Counted from the stretch's first letter, positions 7,670 to 16,500 are shown. The stretch is DNA of 24,567 nt from an uncultured Limnohabitans sp. (GCA_937928195.1 CALEYZ010000183.1:1-24567), one strand, 5' to 3'. Notes: a model not told the origin generated them from the letters alone. Made by a program: numbers and translations.

Positions 7670-10534
7670 TCAAGCAAACAAACGCTTCTCACCCGCGCCG
7701 TGCAGGTTGCTGTCGCAACGTCCGCAGAGTGTGGGGTGCGCGGGGTTCACACCCACATCGGGCGCGTAATGCCAGCAGCGATCGCACTTGGTGTCCGCGC
7801 TCACCGCCACTTTGGCCACCAGACTGTCGCCGGCTTCCAAGTTGAGTTGTGAGGTGATGAACACAAACTTCAAGTCGTTGCCTAAACTGGCCAACAGGGC
7901 GTGGTCTTCAGGGCCTGCTTGCAAAGTGACTGCCGCTTGCAAGGATGCACCCACTTTGCCATCGGCACGCAAGGCTTCAATGTCTTTGTTCACCTGATCG
8001 CGAATTTCGCGAATGCGGGCCCACTTGGCCAGCAGCGCTTCGTTAGGGGTTCCCAAGTCACTGAAGGTTTCCATGAAGATGGACTCTGAACTTCCAAAGC
8101 TTTGCCAAGCTTCTTCTGCCGTAAAGCTCAAGAACGGCGCCATCAGGCGCAGCATGGCGTGGGTGATGCGGTACAGCACGGTTTGTGCAGAGCGGCGCGC
8201 CAATGATTTGGGCGCGCTGGTGTAGAGGCGGTCTTTCAAGACGTCCAAATAGAACGCACCCAAATCTTCAGAGCAGTACACCTGCAACTTCGACACCACA
8301 GGGTGAAACTCGTAGGCCTTGAAATGCGTCAAGATGTCGGCTTGCAATTGCGCTGCGCGGCTTAAAGCGAAGCGGTCGATCTCCAATAGATCGGCATCGG
8401 CCACGGCATCTTTGGCGGGGTCAAAGTCACTGACGTTGGCCAACAAGAAACGCAAGGTGTTGCGAATGCGGCGATAGGCATCGACCACGCGTGCCAAGAT
8501 TTTGTCGTCGATGTTGAGGTCGCCCGAGTAATCGGTGGACGCCACCCACAAGCGCACAATTTCAGCGCCCATCTTGTCGGTGATTTCTTGCGGTGCCACC
8601 ACATTGCCCAAGCTCTTGCTCATCTTGCGGCCTTGGCCATCGGTGGCAAAGCCGTGGGTCAGCAAGCCGCGGTAGGGCGCGCGATCGTAGAGCGCACAAC
8701 CGAGCAACAAAGAGCTGTGGAACCAGCCGCGGTGTTGGTCATGGCCTTCCAAGTAAAGATCGGCTTCAGGGCCCACATCATGGAAAGGGTTGCGGTCGTA
8801 GGCGTCTTTGTGGCTGCCGCGCAGCACGTGTTGGAAGGTTGAGCCTGAGTCAAACCACACTTCCAAAATGTCGGTGCTCTTGGTGTAGTTGGGCGCATCG
8901 GCTGCGCCCAAAATTTCTTCCACCGTGACGCGGCTCCAAGCTTCAATGCCGCCTTTTTCAACGATGTCAGCGGCTTGGTCCAAAATTTCCATCGTGCGAG
9001 GATGCAACTCACCCGAATCTTTGTGCAAGAAGAAGGGCACTGGCACGCCCCAGCTGCGCTGACGTGAGATGCACCAGTCAGGACGGTTGGCGATCATGTC
9101 GCGCAAACGGGTCTTGCCGTTTTCGGGATAGAAGTTGGTTTGGTCAATGGCATCCAGCGCCAATTGACGCAAGGTCTTGGGCGCTTTGTCTTTGGTGAAG
9201 ACGCCAGGGCCTTCGTCCATGCGCACAAACCACTGCGCCGCTGCGCGGTAGATGACGGGCGTTTTGTGGCGCCAGCAATGCGGATAGCTGTGGGTGATGG
9301 TTTGTGTGGCCATCAGGCGCTTGCTTTCACCCAAAACCTCAATCACGCGTGCGCAGGCTTTCCAAATGTTCATGCCACCAAACAGGGGCAAGTCTTCAGC
9401 GTAGCTGCCGTTGCCTTGAACAGGGTTCAAGATGTCGTCGTAGGCCAAGCCATTGGCCACGCACGAGTTAAAGTCATCCACGCCGTAAGCAGGCGAAGAG
9501 TGAACAATGCCGGTGCCGTCTTGCGCGCTGACATACTCGGCCACGTACACGGGCGAGAAGCGTTTGTAACCTTCATGCACGTCGTACAAAGGATGTTTGA
9601 AGTTCAAGCCGCCCAATTTGTCGCCGGTGGTGGTGGCCACCACTTGGCCTTCCAATTTGTAACGCTCTAAACATTTCTCGACCAAGGATTCAGCCAGTAC
9701 CAACGCGCCTTTTTCGGTGTTCACCAAGGCGTAAACCAATTCAGGATGGACGTTGAGCGCTTGGTTGGCGGGCAGGGTCCACGCTGTGGTGGTCCATATC
9801 ACGGCAAAGGCGGATTGGGCGGTGTCATCTGATCCGGGCAATTCTTGCAAACCAAAAGCCTTGGCCAATGCCGCCTTGTCGGCCGCTTCAAAGGCCACGT
9901 CCAAGGTGTCGCTCTTTTTGTCGGCGTATTCAATTTCAAACTCGGCCAAAGAAGAGCCGCAATCGAAGCACCAGTACACGGGCTTCAAACCACGGTACAC
10001 AAAGCCACGTTCAATGACGCGTTTGAAGGCGCGGATTTCACCGGCTTCGTTGGCAAAGTCCATGGTGCGATAAGGACGCTCCCAATCGCCCAACACGCCC
10101 AAGCGTTTGAAGTCTTCGCGCTGCTGGTCAATTTGTTCGGTGGCAAACGCCCGGCTCTTGGCCTGCATGTCATCGCGACTCAATTTGCGGCCGTGCAATT
10201 TTTCAATCGCGTTTTCAATGGGCAAACCGTGGCAGTCCCAGCCGGGGATGTATTGCGCGTCAAAGCCCGCCAATTGCTTGGACTTGACGATCATGTCCTT
10301 GAGCACTTTGTTCAGAGCGTGACCAATGTGCAATTTGCCGTTGGCGTAAGGAGGGCCGTCGTGCAACACAAACAAGGGTGCACCTTGTCGTGCGACGCGC
10401 AGTTTTTTGTAGAGACCCTGATCGCTCCAGGCTTTGGCCCAGGCAGGCTCACGCTTGGGAAGGTCGCCGCGCATCGCAAAGGCGGTGTCGGGCATGTTCA
10501 GGGTGGCGCGGTAATTTTTTTTTGGTTCGGACAT
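7670..10534 (-). CDS. ileS: Isoleucyl-tRNA synthetase
   Basis: Class I aminoacyl-tRNA synthetase that charges tRNA-Ile with isoleucine, with an editing domain against valine. The ATG at 10534 gives 954 residues, close to the ~940 of E. coli; a TTG at 10549 would add five without benefit. The HIGH signature is at 69-72 (PPYANGKLHIGH) and KMSKS at 637-641. The C-terminal zinc site has Cys917, Cys920, Cys937 and Cys940 (KCDRCW and LCGRC), as in the bacterial type that ends in a zinc finger. Second gene of ribF-ileS-lspA, 137 bases after the ribF stop, a gap long enough for an internal promoter, though none was clear to me. Confidence 0.98.
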   Translation of the reverse strand: MSEPKKNYRATLNMPDTAFAMRGDLPKREPAWAKAWSDQGLYKKLRVARQGAPLFVLHDGPPYANGKLHIGHALNKVLKDMIVKSKQLAGFDAQYIPGWDCHGLPIENAIEKLHGRKLSRDDMQAKSRAFATEQIDQQREDFKRLGVLGDWERPYRTMDFANEAGEIRAFKRVIERGFVYRGLKPVYWCFDCGSSLAEFEIEYADKKSDTLDVAFEAADKAALAKAFGLQELPGSDDTAQSAFAVIWTTTAWTLPANQALNVHPELVYALVNTEKGALVLAESLVEKCLERYKLEGQVVATTTGDKLGGLNFKHPLYDVHEGYKRFSPVYVAEYVSAQDGTGIVHSSPAYGVDDFNSCVANGLAYDDILNPVQGNGSYAEDLPLFGGMNIWKACARVIEVLGESKRLMATQTITHSYPHCWRHKTPVIYRAAAQWFVRMDEGPGVFTKDKAPKTLRQLALDAIDQTNFYPENGKTRLRDMIANRPDWCISRQRSWGVPVPFFLHKDSGELHPRTMEILDQAADIVEKGGIEAWSRVTVEEILGAADAPNYTKSTDILEVWFDSGSTFQHVLRGSHKDAYDRNPFHDVGPEADLYLEGHDQHRGWFHSSLLLGCALYDRAPYRGLLTHGFATDGQGRKMSKSLGNVVAPQEITDKMGAEIVRLWVASTDYSGDLNIDDKILARVVDAYRRIRNTLRFLLANVSDFDPAKDAVADADLLEIDRFALSRAAQLQADILTHFKAYEFHPVVSKLQVYCSEDLGAFYLDVLKDRLYTSAPKSLARRSAQTVLYRITHAMLRLMAPFLSFTAEEAWQSFGSSESIFMETFSDLGTPNEALLAKWARIREIRDQVNKDIEALRADGKVGASLQAAVTLQAGPEDHALLASLGNDLKFVFITSQLNLEAGDSLVAKVAVSADTKCDRCWHYAPDVGVNPAHPTLCGRCDSNLHGAGEKRLFA

Positions 10535-10671
10535 GGTCAAGCAATTCAATCTTCAAAAAGGTTTTGCAATGACAAGCAGCGGTGTGTTCGTTTCACAAAA
10601 AGCAGCTTGGGATCACAAAGGAAGTGCAGGCGATGAAAAAGCTGCACAGCAGGTGAGGGGCGTGGCGAGCG

Positions 10672-11709
10672 TCAAATTCGATCGCGCGAAGTTTGGCGAT
10701 GGGTTTGACCATGACGGGATGCAAAAAAAGCACGCGCGTCATCGCAGTCCTTGGCAATGCCCACGGTCAGGGCTTCCAGGCTGTCGTATTTGAGTTCGTC
10801 GTGTAATTTGTGCAAGAGGTCCACGCGAATGATTTTACCGTAGCCACCCTCGGGCCCGATGCTGGCCGGCCAATCGAGGCAATGGGTTTCTAGCAAAACC
10901 CTTCCGCCATTCACATCGTTGGGGTCCAAAGAGGGTCGAATGCCCAAGTTGGCCACGCCTGGCAGGGGCTCGGGCGTTAAACCGTGCACTTCCACATTGA
11001 AAATGCCGCTGGCGGCGGGTTTCCAATGGCTGAAACGCAAATTGAGGGTTCTAAAACCGTCTTCAGCCCCTGCAGAAGATGCGCCCAGTCCTCGGCCTAA
11101 TTTGCGACCATGCACCACGTGGCCGCTGACACTGTAGGGACGCCCCAACAGACGCCCCACGGCCTCCATGTCACCTTGGCCCAGTGCATCGCGCACGGCC
11201 GAGCTGGAAACTCGCATGCCATGGACTTCGTAACTGTTCATTCGGGCTACGTCGAAGCCCAGTTGTTGGCCGGCTGCATCGAGCATGGCGTAATCGCCGG
11301 CGCGTTTGGCGCCAAAGCGAAAATCATCGCCCACCAGCAAATACTTCACCCCCAAGCCCTTGACCAAGACCGACTGAATAAATTCCTCGGGTGTTTGACT
11401 GGCCAAACGCTCGTCAAAAGGCAACACCACCACCTGATCGATGCCGCAACGTTCCAGCTCAAGCAGTTTGTCACGCAAGGTGGCAATGCGCGCAGGTGCC
11501 AATTCTGGCTTGTTGTGCAACTTGGCAAAAAAATCTCGGGGGTGAGGCTCGAAGGTCATCACACAGCTGGGCACGCCGCGGTGTGCAGCTTCGTTTTTCA
11601 AGAGCGCAAGCATGGCTTGGTGGCCGCGGTGGACACCGTCAAAATTGCCAATCGTCAAGGCGCATTGTGTTGCCCTGTTGGGATGGTTAAAACCGCGAAA
11701 TACCTGCAT
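10672..11709 (-). CDS. ribF: Bifunctional riboflavin kinase / FAD synthetase
   Basis: Makes FMN from riboflavin and then FAD from FMN, both using ATP. The 345 residues include the N-terminal adenylyltransferase domain with GNFDGVHRGH (21-30) and SSSAVRDAL (168-175), then the flavokinase domain from about residue 187 (LLGRPYSVSGHVVHGRKLGRGLG). The usual PTAN motif of the kinase reads RTLN here (220-223), keeping the Thr and Asn. It is preceded by a short linker-like insertion rich in Ser, Ala, Gly and acidic residues (about 210-217). I recall RTLN in other Comamonadaceae, so this is probably lineage variation rather than loss of function. LETH, holding the kinase glutamate, is intact. First gene of ribF-ileS-lspA; the start MQVFRGFNHP fits the family. 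Confidence 0.96.
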   Translation of the reverse strand: MQVFRGFNHPNRATQCALTIGNFDGVHRGHQAMLALLKNEAAHRGVPSCVMTFEPHPRDFFAKLHNKPELAPARIATLRDKLLELERCGIDQVVVLPFDERLASQTPEEFIQSVLVKGLGVKYLLVGDDFRFGAKRAGDYAMLDAAGQQLGFDVARMNSYEVHGMRVSSSAVRDALGQGDMEAVGRLLGRPYSVSGHVVHGRKLGRGLGASSAGAEDGFRTLNLRFSHWKPAASGIFNVEVHGLTPEPLPGVANLGIRPSLDPNDVNGGRVLLETHCLDWPASIGPEGGYGKIIRVDLLHKLHDELKYDSLEALTVGIAKDCDDARAFFASRHGQTHRQTSRDRI

Positions 11710-11766
11710 GCTGTTGATGTGTGGCGCTCGAATTCAATGGGCTCTATTGTGACCTAGCTTCAGGCT

Positions 11767-11792
11767 CAAAAAAACCGCCTTGAAGGCGGTTT
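11767..11792 (-). terminator. Terminator after the acyl-CoA dehydrogenase pair
   Basis: On the minus strand an 8-bp stem (11785-11792 with 11772-11779) with a 5-base loop runs into a T tract (the A run at 11768-11774 on the plus strand). It lies 50 bases past the stop of the small-subunit gene and upstream of ribF. Confidence 0.85.
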
Positions 11793-11842
11793 CAGACCAT
11801 GCCAAAGCGCTGCAATCGCAACGCGATGGCCAGGGGAGTGGC

Positions 11843-12958
11843 TTAAGCAAAGACGCCTGCGGTTTCTTGCATGCAGTTGGACACTTCGCCCAAGTGATGC
11901 AGCGTGTCACCAAAAGTCATCTCCAGCTGTGTCAATTTCTTGAAGTAGTGGCTGACGATGTACTCGTCCGTCACGCCAATACCGCCGTGCAATTGAACCG
12001 CTTGCTGCCCCACGAAACGCATCGAGGTGCCCATTTGGTACTTGGCGCGGGCCATGGCTTGATGGCGCTCGGCTGCTGGGGTGTTCAGTTTCAAGCTGGC
12101 GTAATAGCTCATGGAACGGCCCAGTTCCAATTGCATCTTCATGTCTGCCACGCGGTGACGCAAGGCCTGGAAGGTGGCAATGGTGGTGTTGAACTGCTTG
12201 CGCGTGTTCATGTAGTCCACGGTGATGGCCAAGGTTTTGTCCATCACGCCGACAGCTTCTGCACACACACAGGCAATGCCAATGTCGACCGCGTGGCTCA
12301 GGGCCGTCTGGCCATCCAACGTGACCAAGCTGGCCGGTGTTTGGTTCAAGGTCAGCTCAGCAGCGCGCGCACCGTCTTGCGTCACATAGCCTGATGTGGC
12401 GGAGCCCTTGGCGCCCTTGGCCACCAAGAACAAAGCCAGTTTGCCGGCCGCCATGGCAGGGACCAAAAAGGCGTCAGCGTGGTCGCCCACAGCCACCATG
12501 CTCTTGGTGCCTGTGATGTTCCATTGGCCATCTTGTTGCTGCGCTTGTGCGTCGCACTTGTTGATGTTGTAACGTGATTTGCGCTCTTGGTGTGCCAACA
12601 CCACAATGGCTTCGCCGCCTGCAATTTGGGGTAACCATTCGGCTTTGATTGCTTCGGGCGCGTAGCCTTCCAATACAGCACCCGAAATCAGCGCTTGTTG
12701 AATGGGTTCCATCACGATGCCGCGGCCCAACTCTTCCATCACCACCATGCCTTCCACAGGGCCCATGCCCATGCCGCCATGGTCTTCGCTCACGTACAGG
12801 CCGCACAGGCCCAGTTCAGCGAGCTCGGTGTAGGCTGCGCGAACAAAGCCGCCAGCGTGGGTAATCTCGCGTCGGCGCTCAAATGTGTAGCCCTTGTCCA
12901 CCCATTTGCGCACAGCGTCGCGCAGTTGTTCTTGGTCGTCTGAAAAATCGAAATCCAT
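11843..12958 (-). CDS. Acyl-CoA dehydrogenase, PimD-like small subunit
   Basis: FAD-dependent acyl-CoA dehydrogenase family member that would introduce a trans-2,3 double bond into an acyl-CoA. The 371 residues show the family layout: helical N-terminal domain (FSDDQEQLRDAV), central beta domain (about 120-220), and C-terminal helical domain with TRKQFNTTIATFQALRH and QLHGGIGVTDEY. The central motifs are divergent (AHQERKSRYN instead of a standard AxTEPxxGSD), as in the small subunits of heterodimeric enzymes annotated as pimeloyl-CoA dehydrogenase. It begins 26 bases after the large-subunit gene in one operon, which fits a heterodimer. The true substrate (dicarboxylyl-CoA, branched or other) is not visible. 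A terminator follows. Confidence 0.88.
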   Translation of the reverse strand: MDFDFSDDQEQLRDAVRKWVDKGYTFERRREITHAGGFVRAAYTELAELGLCGLYVSEDHGGMGMGPVEGMVVMEELGRGIVMEPIQQALISGAVLEGYAPEAIKAEWLPQIAGGEAIVVLAHQERKSRYNINKCDAQAQQQDGQWNITGTKSMVAVGDHADAFLVPAMAAGKLALFLVAKGAKGSATSGYVTQDGARAAELTLNQTPASLVTLDGQTALSHAVDIGIACVCAEAVGVMDKTLAITVDYMNTRKQFNTTIATFQALRHRVADMKMQLELGRSMSYYASLKLNTPAAERHQAMARAKYQMGTSMRFVGQQAVQLHGGIGVTDEYIVSHYFKKLTQLEMTFGDTLHHLGEVSNCMQETAGVFA

Positions 12959-12984
12959 GATCTGTCCTTGTGTGGTTAAACGAA

Positions 12985-14166
12985 TTAACCCAAAACGGTT
13001 TGAGCCACGATGTTGCGCTGCACTTCATTGCTGCCGCCGTAAATCGTGGTTTTACGCATGTTGAAATAGTTGGCCGCCAAAGGTGCATTGGCCACTTCTT
13101 GTCCAGGGAAGTTGCCTTGCCAACCTGCATCCATGGCTTCGAAGATGAAGGGCAGGCTGTAGGGTCCTGCGGCCAGCATCATGAGTTCTGTGTAGCGTTG
13201 TTGAATTTCGCTGCCCTTGATTTTCAAGAGACCGGCAATGTCGAGCGAATTTTTGCCAGATTTTTCGGCAGACAACACGCGTAGCACCAACATTTCCAAG
13301 GCCACGATGTCGACTTCGAGTTTGGCGATTTCATCGCGGAAACGCATGTCGTCGTAGACGCCTTCGGCTTTGGCAATGCGCTTGAGGCGTTCAAGTTCAC
13401 GCTTGGCACGGTTGACGTCGGCGATGTTGGTGCGCTCGTGCGCCAGCAAATGCTTGGCGTAATTCCAACCTTTGTTTTCTTCACCAATCAAGTTCTCGGC
13501 AGGCACTTCAACGTTGTCAAACCAGACCTCGTTCACCTCGCATTCGCCATCGAGTAATTTGATGGGACGCACAGTCACGCCGGGTGACTTCATGTCAATC
13601 AACAAGAAGGAAATGCCGGTTTGAGGCTTGCCTTCGTTGCTGGTGCGCACCAAGCAAAAAATCCACTCGCCGTACTGGCCCAAGGTGGTCCAGGTTTTTT
13701 GACCGTTGACGATGTATTTGTCGCCCACGCGCTCTGCACGCGTTTTGACGGATGCCAAGTCAGAGCCTGAACCGGGTTCGCTGTAGCCCTGGCTCCACCA
13801 CACTTCACCGCTGGCAATGCCAGGCAAGAAACGCTTTTGTTGTTCGGCATTGCCAAAGGCCATGATGACGGGCGCGACCATGACAGGTCCGAAAGGCACC
13901 ACACGGGGTGCGCCAGCCAAAGCACATTCTTCTTCGAACAAATGCTTTTGCACCGCGGTCCAACCAGGACCGCCAAATTGCTGGGGCCAGCCCCAACCCA
14001 ACCAACCCTTTTTGCCCAAAATTTTGGCCCAGCGTTGCAAATCTTCACGCGTCAAGCGCATGGCGCTGTGGACTTTTTTCGAAATTTCGGCGGGTAAGTT
14101 CGCTTTAACCCAAGTGCGAATTTCCTCGCGAAACGCGAGCTCTTCGGGTGTGAATGCCAAATCCAT
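12985..14166 (-). CDS. Acyl-CoA dehydrogenase, PimC-like large subunit
   Basis: Partner of the downstream acyl-CoA dehydrogenase, 393 residues, the first gene of the pair. It has the canonical flavin/substrate motif YSEPGSGSDLA, NGQKTWTT in the beta domain, and a C-terminal RKTTIYGGSNEVQRNIVA. The position that holds the catalytic Glu of medium-chain enzymes (YEGT) is Gly377 here, so the base must come from another position, as in isovaleryl-CoA dehydrogenase-type enzymes, or the chemistry depends on the partner. CGGAGA upstream of the ATG at 14166 is a good ribosome-binding site. The layout resembles the pimC-pimD pair of alpha- and betaproteobacteria; the substrate is inferred only by that similarity. 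Confidence 0.92.
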   Translation of the reverse strand: MDLAFTPEELAFREEIRTWVKANLPAEISKKVHSAMRLTREDLQRWAKILGKKGWLGWGWPQQFGGPGWTAVQKHLFEEECALAGAPRVVPFGPVMVAPVIMAFGNAEQQKRFLPGIASGEVWWSQGYSEPGSGSDLASVKTRAERVGDKYIVNGQKTWTTLGQYGEWIFCLVRTSNEGKPQTGISFLLIDMKSPGVTVRPIKLLDGECEVNEVWFDNVEVPAENLIGEENKGWNYAKHLLAHERTNIADVNRAKRELERLKRIAKAEGVYDDMRFRDEIAKLEVDIVALEMLVLRVLSAEKSGKNSLDIAGLLKIKGSEIQQRYTELMMLAAGPYSLPFIFEAMDAGWQGNFPGQEVANAPLAANYFNMRKTTIYGGSNEVQRNIVAQTVLG

Positions 14167-14255
14167 GAAATGTGTCTCCGGTCAAAGCCAGTGAATGATG
14201 AAAACAGCGTTTTTAGCACGACCGTGCGCAAACGAGGTGTCCTGGCTGCGACAAA

Positions 14256-14286
14256 TTGCAATTTAGGCCGCACGAGCAGGGATAAT
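14256..14286 (+). promoter_or_regulatory. Putative sigma-70 promoter of purN
   Basis: A -10-like GATAAT (14281-14286) lies 6 bases before the purN GTG, with a -35-like TTGCAA (14256-14261) and a rather long 19-base spacer. Transcription would start at or within a base or two of the GTG, giving a leaderless message. No Shine-Dalgarno is present, which agrees with that reading. Confidence 0.4.
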
Positions 14287-14292
14287 CCTAGG

Positions 14293-14883
14293 GTGAAAAA
14301 CATTGTCATTCTGATTTCAGGCACGGGCTCCAACATGGCGGCCATTCTTCAAACAGCGCATGCACAACGCTGGCGTGAGCATTTGGGGGTGCAGGTGTCT
14401 GCTGTGATCAGCAACAAGCCCGGCGCGTCTGGGCTGAGCTGGGTTCGTTCTCGCGCAGAGTTTGAGACCATCTCAACCCAGGTGCTGGACCACACGAAAT
14501 TTGAATCTCGTGAGGCTTTCGACCAAGCCTTGATCCAATGCATTGACGCGCACGCGCCCGATTTGGTGGTGTTGGCAGGGTTCATGCGGATTTTGACGCC
14601 CGCTTTTGTGGCGCATTACCTTGGGCGTTTGATCAACATTCATCCTTCTTTGTTGCCCGCTTTTGCGGGCCTTCACACGCATCAACGCGCAATTGACGCT
14701 GGCTGCAAATTTGCAGGTGCGACGGTGCACCAAGTGACGGCAGAGCTCGACCATGGCCCCATCTTGGCGCAGGCTGTGGTGCCGGTGTTGGCTGGCGATA
14801 CCGCAGAGACTTTAGGAGCGCGTGTTATCACGCAGGAGCACCTGATCTATCCGGCGGCTGTGGCTGGCTTTTTCAAGCCGTAG
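14293..14883 (+). CDS. purN: Phosphoribosylglycinamide formyltransferase
   Basis: GAR transformylase, which transfers the formyl group of 10-formyl-tetrahydrofolate to glycinamide ribonucleotide in purine synthesis. The frame is open from 14170, but homology starts at the GTG at 14293 (protein start VKNIVILISGTGSNM), giving 196 residues; the upstream part is low-quality sequence overlapping the divergent promoter region. SGTGSN (9-14) binds phosphate. The catalytic triad is present: Asn115 and His117 in NIHPSLLP and Asp153 in ELDHGPIL. The gene is divergent from the acyl-CoA dehydrogenase operon, and its 3' end overlaps the DUF1653 gene on the other strand by 11 bases. Confidence 0.95.
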   Translation: MKNIVILISGTGSNMAAILQTAHAQRWREHLGVQVSAVISNKPGASGLSWVRSRAEFETISTQVLDHTKFESREAFDQALIQCIDAHAPDLVVLAGFMRILTPAFVAHYLGRLINIHPSLLPAFAGLHTHQRAIDAGCKFAGATVHQVTAELDHGPILAQAVVPVLAGDTAETLGARVITQEHLIYPAAVAGFFKP

Positions 14884-15127
14884 GTCGCTCTTCACCCAGC
14901 CACGCAAAGCGGGCTTGCACCACGCCATCGATCTCTACGGTTTCGTTGAACATGGCCGCAGGGCGCACCCACATGCCTTGTTCTCCATAAAGTGCTTTGT
15001 ACAAAGTCATGGGTTCAAGTGATTCGCTGTGTCGCACGGTGCCCAGCACTTGGTAAAGCAAATTTTTGTAATGACGGTAGTACCCAGGGCGGGTGATGAT
15101 CAACGGTGGTAAGGTTTCTTCTTGCAT
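14873..15127 (-). CDS. DUF1653 domain protein
   Basis: Small protein of 84 residues from the ATG at 15127 (MQEETLPPLI); the frame could extend to 15160 but the added residues lack family character. It shows the DUF1653 pattern: PGYYRHYKNLLYQVLGTVRHSES, then LYKALYG, then MWVRPAAMFNE. The family is small, cytosolic and of unknown function. It sits convergently against purN, with the last 11 bases of each gene shared, and divergently from the RNA methyltransferase gene with only 41 bases between starts. Confidence 0.9.
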   Translation of the reverse strand: MQEETLPPLIITRPGYYRHYKNLLYQVLGTVRHSESLEPMTLYKALYGEQGMWVRPAAMFNETVEIDGVVQARFAWLGEERPTA

Positions 15128-15168
15128 GTTGCGCTTTTCAGGGGGCGAGCAGTGGGACAATAGAGCTT

Positions 15169-16425
15169 ATGCATCCTAAAGCCCTGTTAGACGCCTGCGC
15201 CGAATTGGTCAGGCTCACCCTTCAATTTAACCATCCCGCCGATGCGGTGGTGTCACGTTTCTTTCGCGACAACCGCAATTTGGGGCCGCGTGAGCGCGCC
15301 ACTTTGTCTGAGACGGTGTTTCAAGTCTTGCGCAAAAAGCTGTTGTTTGAGCACATGGCTCGCTCCGGCAGTGGTGCCAAAGAACGTCGATTGGCCATCT
15401 TGGGCTTCGCGGGCCCGCGCGACTTTGTCAAAAGCGCCTTGAACGACACCGAAAAAAAATGGCTCGACATGTGCGACAGCATTCAGCGCGCCGATTTGAT
15501 GTCGCAGCACATTCACAACTTGCCCGATTGGCTCGCGCGTCCGCTGAAAGAGCAGTTGGGCGATGAGTTTGATGCTTTGGCAGAGAGCTTGCAGCAGCCG
15601 GGTACCTTGGATTTGCGCGTCAATGACCTGAATGAAAAACGCGCTGAAGTGCAAAAAGAATTGACAGCTGCAGGTATCGCTTGCGAGCCCACACCTTTCT
15701 CACCTTGGGGCTTGCGCTTACAAGGTAAGCCCTCTTTGGCCAAAGTCAAAGCGTTTGAACGTGGTGCGGTCGAAGTGCAAGACGAAGGCTCGCAATTGCT
15801 GGCGCTGCTGCTGGATGCACACCGCGGTGAAATGGTGGTGGATTTTTGTGCGGGCGCGGGCGGTAAAACACTGGCCATTGGCGCGGCCATGCGCAACACA
15901 GGGCGCCTCTATGCCATGGACACCTCTGCGCACCGGTTGGATGCCTTGAAGCCGCGTTTGGCGCGCAGTCAGCTGTCAAACGTGCATCCTGCGGCCATTG
16001 CACACGAGCGGGACGATCGCGTGAAACGTTTGGCTGGCAAAATTGACCGCGTGTTGGTGGATGCACCCTGTTCTGGTTTGGGCACATTGCGTCGCAACCC
16101 CGATCTCAAATGGCGCCAAAAGCCTGAAGGCATTGCCGACGTGGCTGCCACTCAAACGGCCATTCTGGACAGTGCAGCGCGCTTGCTCAAATCGGGCGGA
16201 CGCTTGGTGTATGCCACTTGCAGTGTGCTGCCGCAAGAGAACGAAGACATTGCCAACGCGTTTTCGACAGCGCATCCTGATTTTGTTCAAGTGCCTGTCC
16301 TGGACGAACTCACACGCTTGAAGGTGGCCAATGGTCAAACTTTGTGCAGTGGTAATTTTTTGCGCTTGTGGCCACATCGCCACGGTACCGATGGTTTCTT
16401 TGCCGCCATCTGGGTTCGAAAGTGA
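15169..16425 (+). CDS. RsmB/NOP-family RNA (cytosine-5) methyltransferase
   Basis: S-adenosylmethionine-dependent m5C RNA methyltransferase of the Nop2/Sun family. The ATG at 15169 (MHPKALLDACAELVRL) gives 418 residues; the frame extends upstream only into the divergent gene. Features are the SAM-binding motif I (VDFCAGAGGKT) and motif IV DAPCSGLG with Cys301. Motif VI is YATCSVLPQEN with Cys351. By family knowledge the motif VI Cys attacks the base and the motif IV Cys helps release it; their 50-residue spacing is as in E. coli RsmB. The N-terminal ~120 residues are only loosely like the NusB-type domain of RsmB, so I do not assign the 16S C967 target with confidence. A GACAAT box lies 7 bases before the ATG and no Shine-Dalgarno is evident. 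Confidence 0.92.
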   Translation: MHPKALLDACAELVRLTLQFNHPADAVVSRFFRDNRNLGPRERATLSETVFQVLRKKLLFEHMARSGSGAKERRLAILGFAGPRDFVKSALNDTEKKWLDMCDSIQRADLMSQHIHNLPDWLARPLKEQLGDEFDALAESLQQPGTLDLRVNDLNEKRAEVQKELTAAGIACEPTPFSPWGLRLQGKPSLAKVKAFERGAVEVQDEGSQLLALLLDAHRGEMVVDFCAGAGGKTLAIGAAMRNTGRLYAMDTSAHRLDALKPRLARSQLSNVHPAAIAHERDDRVKRLAGKIDRVLVDAPCSGLGTLRRNPDLKWRQKPEGIADVAATQTAILDSAARLLKSGGRLVYATCSVLPQENEDIANAFSTAHPDFVQVPVLDELTRLKVANGQTLCSGNFLRLWPHRHGTDGFFAAIWVRK

Positions 16426-16430
16426 ATTCC

Positions 16431-16455
16431 AAAGGCTTCATTCTGAAGGCCCTTT
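16431..16455 (+). terminator. Possible weak terminator hairpin after the RNA methyltransferase gene
   Basis: AAAGGCTTCA pairs with TGAAG and CCTTT across a 3-base loop, with a 2-base bulge (GC) on the 3' side. The following tract has few T residues, so termination would be weak. It sits 5 bases after the stop. Confidence 0.35.
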
Positions 16456-16461
16456 GCTGAA

Positions 16462-16500
16462 TTAACTTTCAAATTGAATTCGAAAATCTTAAAATAATGA
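16462..16500 (+). promoter_or_regulatory. AT-rich promoter region of the desaturase gene
   Basis: A conspicuously AT-rich stretch lies 40-80 bases before the desaturase ATG and contains a good -10 candidate, TAAAAT (16490-16495). No convincing -35 hexamer stands at 16-18 bases upstream, so the exact promoter is uncertain. Confidence 0.35.

Noticed and set aside
9845..10636. A 263-codon plus-strand frame opposite ileS
   Set aside because: No recognisable domain, no ribosome-binding site, and it lies wholly on the complement of conserved IleS codons.
10535..10671. The 137-base gap between ribF and ileS as a T-box or other riboswitch
   Set aside because: No T-box specifier/antiterminator pattern or FMN riboswitch consensus is visible, and only a weak long-range GCAGC/GCTGC pairing was found.
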